Shown here one piece after another: positions 1 to 6,100 of a stretch of DNA of 6,681 bases (the stretch's first letter is position 1; the number at the start of each line of letters is the position of its first letter). Both the position numbers and the translations under genes were made by a program. The stretch covers positions 1 through 6,681 of the forward strand of contig DBKX01000129.1 of assembly GCA_002297865.1 (NCBI GenBank), written 5' to 3'. Under the pieces are notes generated by a model, which ran no database searches, had not been told where the DNA came from, and saw only the letters and a program-made list of their open reading frames with translations. This stretch comes from Lachnoclostridium sp. UBA739 (GTDB taxonomy: Bacteria; Bacillota_A; Clostridia; Lachnospirales; Lachnospiraceae).

Positions 1-54
1 GATGGTATATTGGAAAGCGGTGGAACGTTAATCAAGGCAGGTGAAAAGCTATGA
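1..54 (+). CDS. glgC: Glucose-1-phosphate adenylyltransferase GlgC, C-terminal end (partial)
   Basis: An open frame enters from the left edge and gives 17 residues, [17 protein letters not shown], before TGA at 52-54. The stop overlaps the glgD start in an ATGA arrangement, which indicates tight translational coupling. The tail resembles the C-terminus I recall for Lachnospiraceae GlgC, the catalytic subunit that makes ADP-glucose from glucose-1-phosphate and ATP for glycogen synthesis. glgC directly before glgD is the usual clostridial order. Only the tail is visible, so the call rests on this resemblance and on the neighbour. No catalytic motif can be checked here. Confidence 0.75.
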   Translation, partial: DGILESGGTLIKAGEKL

Positions 55-1172
55 GGGCAATAGGAATAATTTTAGCTGGCGGTAATAGTGCGCGCATGAA
101 ACAATTATCCAATAAAAGAGCAGTCGCTGCAATGATGATTGCTGGTGGATATCGTAGTATAGATTTTGTCTTAAGTAATATGTCTAATTCACATATTCAA
201 AAAGTAGCAGTTTTTACACAATATAATGCTAAGTCATTAAATGAGCATCTGAACTCATCTAAATGGTGGGATTTTGGAAGAAAACAAGGTGGACTTTATG
301 TTTTTACTCCAACAATTACAGCTGATAATGGATTCTGGTATAGGGGAACTGCAGATGCAATTGCACAAAACCTAAGTTTTCTAAAAAATAGTCATGAGCC
401 TTATGTAGTCATTGCCTCAGGTGATGGTGTATATAAAATAGATTATAATAAGGTGTTGGAATATCATATTTCCAAGAAAGCAGACATCACAGTTGTGACA
501 AAACAGCTTCCTGAAGGGGAAGATGCGCACCGTTTCGGTGTAGTAAAAACAGATGAGGAGGGAAGAATAACAGAATTTGAAGAAAAGCCTATCGTAACAA
601 GTGCCAATACAGTTTCTATTGGTGTTTATGTTATTAGAAGAAGGCAATTAATTGAATTAATTGAAAAGGCTGAACAAGAAGAAAGACATGATTTTGTCAA
701 GGATATTTTAATTCGATATAAAGGGGTTAAGAGAATTTATGCTTATAACATGGACAGCTACTGGAGAAATATTGCTTCAGTTGACTCTTATTATAAAACA
801 AACATGGATTTCCTGAAGAAGGATATAAGGGATTACTTCTTTAAGCAATATCCTGATATCTATTCAAAAGTAGAAGATTTACCACCTGCAAAATACAATG
901 TGGGATCTTCAGTAAAGAACAGCTTAGTGTCCAGTGGTTGTATAATCAATGGAACAGTTGAGAATTCAATTTTATTTAAGCAAGTTTATGTAGGTAACAA
1001 TTGTACTATTAAAAATTCAATTGTGTTGAATGATGTATACATAGGAGATAATGTATACATTGAGAATTGTATCGTGGAAAGTAGAGATACAATAAGGGCA
1101 AATACCACATATGTAGGTGAGCCTGATAATATTAAAATAGTCGTTGAGAAAAACGAAAGATACTTTTTATAA
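51..1172 (+). CDS. glgD: Glucose-1-phosphate adenylyltransferase subunit GlgD
   Basis: The 373-residue product is of normal length for GlgD, the partner of GlgC in the cytosolic ADP-glucose pyrophosphorylase that feeds glycogen synthesis. The nucleotidyltransferase domain covers roughly residues 3-245. A left-handed beta-helix of hexapeptide repeats follows at about 285-355 (for example [13 protein letters not shown]). The nucleotide loop reads AGGNSARM (residues 9-16), where catalytic enzymes have GGxGTRL. KRAVAAM (22-28) replaces the catalytic KRAKPA motif, so the second lysine is lost. [10 protein letters not shown] (123-132), which holds the metal-site aspartate Asp125, and the sugar-phosphate motif EFEEKP (Lys179) are kept. 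In the family, GlgD is regarded as weakly active or inactive and as modulating GlgC; this loop pattern fits that. The ATG at 51 has AGGTGA at 39-44 and overlaps the glgC stop. spoVG begins 20 bases after the stop. Confidence 0.93.
   Translation: MRAIGIILAGGNSARMKQLSNKRAVAAMMIAGGYRSIDFVLSNMSNSHIQKVAVFTQYNAKSLNEHLNSSKWWDFGRKQGGLYVFTPTITADNGFWYRGTADAIAQNLSFLKNSHEPYVVIASGDGVYKIDYNKVLEYHISKKADITVVTKQLPEGEDAHRFGVVKTDEEGRITEFEEKPIVTSANTVSIGVYVIRRRQLIELIEKAEQEERHDFVKDILIRYKGVKRIYAYNMDSYWRNIASVDSYYKTNMDFLKKDIRDYFFKQYPDIYSKVEDLPPAKYNVGSSVKNSLVSSGCIINGTVENSILFKQVYVGNNCTIKNSIVLNDVYIGDNVYIENCIVESRDTIRANTTYVGEPDNIKIVVEKNERYFL
1033..1060. repeat. Two identical 10-bp palindromes inside glgD
   Basis: ATGTATACAT occurs at 1033-1042 and again at 1051-1060, separated by 8 bases. 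Each copy is a perfect palindrome; the second extends to 12 bp (AATGTATACATT). The two copies encode the repeated 'DVYI/NVYI' of the GlgD beta-helix, so the hexapeptide repeat with shared codon choice is the simplest explanation. No regulatory role is claimed. Confidence 0.5.
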
Positions 1173-1176
1173 ATCT

Positions 1177-1184
1177 AAAGGGGG
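1177..1184 (+). promoter_or_regulatory. Strong ribosome binding site of spoVG
   Basis: AAAGGGGG lies 8 bases before the ATG at 1193, in the 20-base gap after glgD. It supports that start and suggests that SpoVG is translated strongly and independently of glgD even if both lie on one transcript. Confidence 0.8.
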
Positions 1185-1192
1185 ATATACGA

Positions 1193-1495
1193 ATGCAAAT
1201 TACAGACGTTCGAATTAGAAAAGTAAATAAAGAAGGAAAGATGAAAGCAGTTGTTTCAATTACACTGGATAACGAATTTGTTGTACATGATATCAAAATA
1301 ATCGAAGGTGAGAAAGGAATGTTCATCGCAATGCCAAGTCGTAGAGCAGGCGATGGAGAATATAGAGATATTGCTCATCCAATTAATTCAGAGACTCGTG
1401 AGAAAATACAATCAATTATTCTTGAAAAATATGAGGTAGCTGCAAACGCTGAAGAAGAGGCAATGGAAGAAACTGCAGCATCCGATGTAGAGTAA
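1193..1495 (+). CDS. spoVG: Septation/sporulation regulator SpoVG
   Basis: The 100-residue product matches the SpoVG family across nearly its whole length. The family core is recognisable as [11 protein letters not shown] (1-11), [20 protein letters not shown] (16-35), FIAMPSRR (44-51) and [20 protein letters not shown] (54-73). An acidic, alanine-rich tail (about 83-100) follows and is typically variable. SpoVG proteins are small dimeric nucleic-acid-binding regulators. In Bacillus subtilis SpoVG affects septation and sporulation, and in other Firmicutes it acts as a global regulator that binds DNA or RNA. The helix near residues 66-80 carries the binding surface in the family. The gene starts 20 bases after glgD without an intervening terminator, so it is probably co-transcribed with glgCD, at least in part. 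A hairpin terminator begins 30 bases past its stop. I see no convincing separate promoter. Confidence 0.97.
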   Translation: MQITDVRIRKVNKEGKMKAVVSITLDNEFVVHDIKIIEGEKGMFIAMPSRRAGDGEYRDIAHPINSETREKIQSIILEKYEVAANAEEEAMEETAASDVE

Positions 1496-1525
1496 TTTAA
1501 TAGAAGAAAATAATTTGTACATAAT

Positions 1526-1557
1526 AAGGGATTGTCTTTCGGCAATCCCTTTCATTT
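1526..1557 (+). terminator. Rho-independent terminator after spoVG
   Basis: AAGGGATTG (1526-1534) and CAATCCCTT (1543-1551) pair perfectly over 9 bp. A T-G wobble and a C-G pair extend the stem to 11 bp, closing a TTTC loop at 1537-1540. The stem is followed by the T-rich tail TTTCATTT, which is interrupted and therefore moderate in strength. It lies 30 bases past the spoVG stop and before the next promoter, so it separates the glgC-glgD-spoVG unit from the downstream unit. Confidence 0.85.
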
Positions 1558-1590
1558 CGTATAATAGTATTGAGCTAATATCCGTTTCTC

Positions 1591-1619
1591 TTGACATATA
1601 GTAGAATAGCGAATAAAGT
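1591..1619 (+). promoter_or_regulatory. Candidate sigma-A promoter for the transglutaminase-pth-mfd unit
   Basis: A consensus -35 hexamer TTGACA (1591-1596) is followed, after exactly 17 bases, by TAAAGT (1614-1619), which matches the -10 consensus TATAAT at four of six positions. Transcription would start near 1626, leaving a leader of about 18 bases before the TTG start at 1644, short but just enough for the Shine-Dalgarno site at 1631. A perfect TATAAT also occurs at 1560-1565, but it has no good -35 partner. Position after a terminator and before a three-gene run supports a promoter in this gap. Confidence 0.5.
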
Positions 1620-1630
1620 TAAAGTGATAA

Positions 1631-1636
1631 AGGAGG
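1631..1636 (+). promoter_or_regulatory. Ribosome binding site that selects the TTG start of the transglutaminase gene
   Basis: AGGAGG lies only one base before the ATG at 1638, too close to serve it, but 7 bases before the in-frame TTG at 1644, which is ideal spacing. It therefore decides in favour of TTG. Confidence 0.85.
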
Positions 1637-1643
1637 AATGGAC

Positions 1644-2498
1644 TTGAAGAAAGTTACTTTCTACGTGGTTTCTATCTTGCTTGTAGCATTGGCAGGATTA
1701 GTATACGCCGATGAGATTAAACTTGATGTTGCATCCATGGCACAAACATTAAACATTGTGCCGACAAAAGAGGAGACAGTAAAAATAGTTTATGAGGCAT
1801 TAAAGGCAGGAGACGAAACTGTTAGGGTTCAATATGTGGGTTCCAAAAAGGACATAGAAGCGTTTGCAAAAAGTAGTGTAGAAGAAGCATTTTTAATTGA
1901 TGATAAGGAGTCAACAGATGACTTTGATTATATGAAAAATAAGTATCGTGGATATACTGCTTGGATTAGTGGAGCAGGTATGTATACAATACACTATAAA
2001 TTTGATTATAGTGAAACAAAAACACAGACTGATTGGGTTAATAAAAGAATTGAACAAATTTTGAAAGAGTTAAAAATTGAAAATAAATCAGAGTATGAAA
2101 AGATAAAAAAGATACATGATTATATTATAGAGAATACCTCATATGATTTAACGGTAAAATATAATTCAGCATATGAAGGACTAAAAAACAATGTAACTGC
2201 ATGCCAAGGATATGCTAATATGGCTTATAAGATGTTTGAAGAAGCTGGAGTAAACAGTAGAATAATAACAGGAATAGCAGACGGAGAACCACATGCATGG
2301 AATATTGTTCAAATTGGAGATGTGTGGTATAACATTGATTGCACGTGGGATGACCCTATCGGCGGGGGGAAACATAGTAATCAATATGATTATTTTTTGA
2401 AATCAAATAAAGATTTTAAAAGTCACGAACGTGACGAAGAATATAGAACAGAAGAATTTCAACGAAAATACAATATGACTGACCATAGTTGGAAGTAA
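1644..2498 (+). CDS. Exported transglutaminase-like cysteine protein
   Basis: The 284-residue product (from TTG 1644) begins with a signal peptide: MKK, a hydrophobic core (about 4-20) and a likely signal peptidase I site after VYA (Ala22). There is no lipobox cysteine, so a secreted or wall-associated protein is expected. A beta-rich segment of unknown role (about 23-125) precedes a transglutaminase-like (papain-fold) domain (about 125-250). The full Cys-His-Asp triad is visible: Cys187 in TACQGYA, His217 in EPHAWNIV and Asp232 in YNIDCTWDDP. Family members act as proteases, peptidases or cross-linking enzymes on protein or peptidoglycan substrates; the sequence does not say which. The upstream ATG at 1638 is rejected because of its Shine-Dalgarno spacing. 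Its stop lies 20 bases before pth, so the two are probably co-transcribed. I do not recognise a named gene. Confidence 0.88.
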   Translation: MKKVTFYVVSILLVALAGLVYADEIKLDVASMAQTLNIVPTKEETVKIVYEALKAGDETVRVQYVGSKKDIEAFAKSSVEEAFLIDDKESTDDFDYMKNKYRGYTAWISGAGMYTIHYKFDYSETKTQTDWVNKRIEQILKELKIENKSEYEKIKKIHDYIIENTSYDLTVKYNSAYEGLKNNVTACQGYANMAYKMFEEAGVNSRIITGIADGEPHAWNIVQIGDVWYNIDCTWDDPIGGGKHSNQYDYFLKSNKDFKSHERDEEYRTEEFQRKYNMTDHSWK

Positions 2499-2505
2499 AC
2501 AAAAT

Positions 2506-2510
2506 GGAGG
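2506..2510 (+). promoter_or_regulatory. Ribosome binding site fixing the pth start at 2519
   Basis: GGAGG lies 8 bases before the ATG at 2519. The same bases lie inside a longer open frame with a TTG at 2489 and an ATG at 2504, neither of which has a proper site in front. The site therefore argues for 2519. Confidence 0.85.
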
Positions 2511-2518
2511 AAGAGAAC

Positions 2519-3097
2519 ATGTACATTATTGTTGGATTAGGAAATCCATCTAGAGAATATGAAGCAACACGCCACAATATTGGCTTTGATGCCATTACAA
2601 GAATATCAGATAATTATAATATTCCGTTGAATATGAAAAAACACAAAGCTATTTGTGGCAGCGGATTTATTGAAGGACAAAAAGTGATTATAGCACAGCC
2701 TCAGACATATATGAATTTAAGTGGTGAAAGTGTAAGAGAACTATCAGATTTTTATAAAGTTCCAGCAGAAAATATCATTATTATTTATGATGATATTAGT
2801 TTGGATGTTGGACAGTTACGTGTCCGTCCAAAAGGCAGTGCAGGTGGGCATAATGGCATTAAGAGTATTATTAACCATCTTGGAACGCAGGAATTTCCTA
2901 GAATTCGAGTAGGTGTTGGCAATAAACCAGAAGGTTGGGATTTGGCAGATTATGTACTTGGCAGATTTCCAAAAGAGGAAGAGCCAATAGTACGATTGGC
3001 GTTGGGACGTGCGTCTGATGCTTGTACAGATCTGATTTTGAGGGGCATGCAATATACTATGAATCAATATAATAGAAAAGTAGAAATTAATATATAG
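2519..3097 (+). CDS. pth: Peptidyl-tRNA hydrolase
   Basis: The 192-residue product is a typical bacterial Pth, the cytosolic enzyme that cleaves the ester bond of peptidyl-tRNA released from stalled ribosomes and recycles the tRNA. The N-terminus has YIIVGLGNP (2-10, with Asn9) and the catalytic histidine in TRHNIGF (His19). QTYMNLSG (62-69, Asn66), IYDDISL (89-95, Asp91) and GSAGGHNGIKSI (106-117, Asn112) supply the remaining substrate-binding and catalytic residues. A start at 2519 gives the normal family N-terminus, where Met is followed almost at once by the GLGNP strand. The longer version from TTG 2489 would add ten charged residues and overlap the upstream gene. mfd begins 42 bases downstream with no terminator between, the conserved Firmicute pth-mfd pairing. 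Confidence 0.97.
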   Translation: MYIIVGLGNPSREYEATRHNIGFDAITRISDNYNIPLNMKKHKAICGSGFIEGQKVIIAQPQTYMNLSGESVRELSDFYKVPAENIIIIYDDISLDVGQLRVRPKGSAGGHNGIKSIINHLGTQEFPRIRVGVGNKPEGWDLADYVLGRFPKEEEPIVRLALGRASDACTDLILRGMQYTMNQYNRKVEINI

Positions 3098-3126
3098 CAT
3101 TTGAGTTAGAGAAGTATAAGCGAAAT

Positions 3127-3130
3127 GGAG
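3127..3130 (+). promoter_or_regulatory. Ribosome binding site for the GTG start of mfd
   Basis: GGAG lies 9 bases before GTG at 3140. The nearby ATG at 3133 is in another frame and runs into a stop after 11 codons. The GTG is the first start in the long mfd frame and gives a family-like N-terminus (VKTFVEPLNEL). Confidence 0.65.
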
Positions 3131-3139
3131 TTATGAAGA

Positions 3140-6100
3140 GTGAAAACATTTGTAGAACCGTTAAATGAATTAAAAGAATACAATACAATCAAAGAACTTT
3201 TAAAGACAGGAGTTCAGCCGATTCATATTACAGGAGCAATTGATTCACAAAAGGGACATTTCATTTATGCATTAAGTGAAAAGTTTCCAGTTAAGGTTAT
3301 TGTGACATACTCAGAAAGCAAGGCTAAAGAAATATATGACGATTATCGCATTTTTGATAAAGAGGTTTATTTGTATCCAGCGAAAGATATTATTTTTTAT
3401 AATGCAGACATTCATGGAAATGCAATTGTAAGGCAAAGACTTCAGATTATTCAGAAACTGATTGAGAAAAAACCTATTACAATCATTATGACCATTGATG
3501 GTGGAATAGACAGGGTTCTTCCTGTGGAGATGATTGCAAGCAAAGTCATTAAGCTTAAGACCGCATCTGTCATCAACGTAGATGAGATGAGGGAACAGCT
3601 AGTTCATATTGGATATGAGAGAGTAGCTCAGGTTGAAGGACCTGGGCAATTTGCTGTGCGTGGAGGTATTTTGGATATTTACCCTTTGACAGATGACTGT
3701 CCTTATAGAATTGAGTTATGGGACGATGAAATTGACACCATTCGTTCTTTTGATGTGGAAAGTCAACGTTCTATAGAGCAAATAGATTCTATTACAATTT
3801 ATCCAGCGACTGAAATTGTACTTGATCCGGCTAGACTTTCAATGGGGTTAAAAGAGATACAAAAAGAAAAGGAAACCTATGCAGCGCAGTTAAAAAAGGA
3901 AAAGAAGTTTGATGAGGCTAGAAGAATACAAGAGGTAGTGGAAGAGTTTCAAGAAAAGCTTGAGATGTATAGTGGTTCCATGGGGATGGAAAGCTTTATT
4001 TTGTATTTCTATCAGAATACTGTAAGTTTCTTTGATTATTTTAGAGATCAGGAATGCCTATTTTTTTTAGATGAACCAAATCGCTGTATGGAACGTGGAA
4101 GTGCAGTTGAATTAGAGTTTCGTGAAAGTATGATGCATCGAATTCAGCAAGGATACATTTTGCCAAGACAGATTGAAGCGGTTTATTCTCTAAGTGAAAT
4201 TCAGGCTAAATTAAACAATCGTCCCTTAATAATTATTAGTACATTAGATTATAATGTGAAAGAATTTGTAGTTAAGGCAAAGGAAAACCTTTCGGTAAAG
4301 TCAATTCAGTCTTATCAGAATAATTTTGAGATGTTAATCAAGGACTTGAAACATTGGAAAGAGAGAGGGTATCGAGTTGTACTGCTCTCAAATTCAAGGA
4401 CAAGAGCCAAACGACTAAGTGAGGATATTGGAGAACATGATTTGCCTTCTTTTTATAGCGAGGACCTTGAAAGAGTTGTAAATAAAGGTGAAATAATGGT
4501 TTCATACGGGAACCTTCATCATGGCTTTGAATATCCATTGATTAAGTTTGTTGTAATTTCTGAAGGAGATATATTCGGAGCTGAACGAAAAAAGAAGAAA
4601 AAGAAACGTGTTTATGAGGGTACGAAAGTTAACAGTTTTACAGACTTAAATATTGGAGACTATGTTGTTCATGAGAATCATGGGGTTGGTATTTACCGCG
4701 GAATTGAGAAAATCGAAGTAGATAATGTTACCAAGGATTATCTTAAAATCGAATATGCAGAAGAAGGAATTCTGTATGTGCTGGCAACGGGACTAGATGT
4801 GCTTCAAAAATATGCTGGGGCAGATGCTAAGAAGCCTAAACTCAATAAGTTAGGCTCAATTGAATGGAAGCATACTAAGGCGAAAGTTCGTGGTGCTGTT
4901 AAAGATATTGCCAATGAATTAGTTAAATTATATGCGATAAGACAGTCCAAGAAGGGGTATTGCTTTGGAGAAGATACGGTTTGGCAGACGGAATTTGAAG
5001 AAATGTTCCCATATCAGGAAACGGATGATCAATTAGCGGCAATTGAAGCTACGAAAAGGGATATGGAAAGTGCGAAAATTATGGATCGTCTAATATGTGG
5101 TGATGTTGGATATGGAAAAACGGAAATTGCCATTCGAGCAGCATTTAAGGCGGTATCAGATGGAAAACAAGTTGCATATCTAGTGCCAACGACTATTTTA
5201 GCACAGCAGCATTATAGTACATTCGTGCAGAGAATGAAGGATTTTCCTATTACCATTGAGATGATGAGTCGTTTTCGAACCGCATCTGAACAGAAGAAGA
5301 CAGTAGAAAAATTAAAGAGCGGCCAGGTTGACATCGTAGTGGGAACTCATAGACTTCTCTCCAAAGATGTTTTATTTAAAAACTTGGGTCTTCTAATTGT
5401 GGATGAGGAACAGCGTTTTGGTGTAACCCATAAGGAAAAGATAAAGCAGATGAAGGAAGACGTTGATGTATTAACCTTATCTGCAACTCCAATTCCAAGG
5501 ACGCTTCATATGAGTCTTGTTGGGATTCGTGATATGAGTGTGCTGGAAGAACCACCAGTTGATCGGCAGCCGATTCAGACTTTTGTTCTAGAGCATAATG
5601 ATGAAATTGTTCGAGAGGCAATAAACAGAGAATTAAATCGCGGTGGTCAGGTTTATTACGTGTATAACCGTGTAAATAATATTGATGAAGTTGCAATGAG
5701 TGTTGCTAAGCTTGTGCCAGAAGCAAGTGTCTCTTTTGTTCATGGTCAGATGCATGAGAGAGAATTAGAAAAGATTATGTTTGATTTTATTAATGGTGAG
5801 ATTGATGTACTTGTAGCAACAACCATTATTGAGACAGGATTAGATATTTCAAATGTGAATACAATGATTATTGATGATGCAGACAAACTTGGACTATCAC
5901 AACTTTATCAATTACGTGGACGTGTTGGACGTTCGAATCGAACTTCTTATGCATTTTTAATGTATAAGAGAGACAAAATGTTAAGAGAAGTGGCTGAAAA
6001 ACGACTTCAGGCAATTAAAGAATTCACAGATTTAGGTTCTGGTTTTAAGATTGCAATGAGAGATTTAGAACTTCGTGGAGCAGGAAATTTGCTTGGATCG

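Noticed and set aside
417..647. Minus-strand open frames throughout the window (for example 417-647, 1132-1326, 1412-1597, 2181-2384, 2816-3100, 4338-4538 and 5376-5696)
   Set aside because: Nearly all lie opposite well-identified genes, show no family motifs and have low-complexity or biased compositions expected of antisense shadows. The frame at 1412-1597 runs across the spoVG terminator.
1033..1060. Paired ATGTATACAT palindromes as a possible operator or regulator binding site
   Set aside because: They lie inside the GlgD beta-helix and encode the repeated VYI of adjacent hexapeptide repeats. The centre-to-centre distance of 18 bp is not a helical multiple, and no promoter is close by.
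1144..1173. TTGAGA, 18 bases, TATAAA as a spoVG promoter at the end of glgD
   Set aside because: The start site would fall near 1180, inside the spoVG Shine-Dalgarno sequence, so the transcript would lack a usable ribosome binding site. The hexamers are probably chance matches in AT-rich DNA.
1560..1565. Perfect TATAAT as the main promoter of the second unit
   Set aside because: No acceptable -35 element lies 16-18 bases upstream, where the terminator hairpin sits, and there is no extended -10 TGn.
2489..2518. Longer pth start at TTG 2489
   Set aside because: It overlaps the upstream gene, lacks a spaced Shine-Dalgarno site and adds ten non-family residues. GGAGG at 2506-2510 points to ATG 2519.
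4588..4608. A-rich lysine stretch as a frameshift mutation or assembly error
   Set aside because: The mfd frame is continuous and family-like on both sides of the stretch, so no indel is needed.
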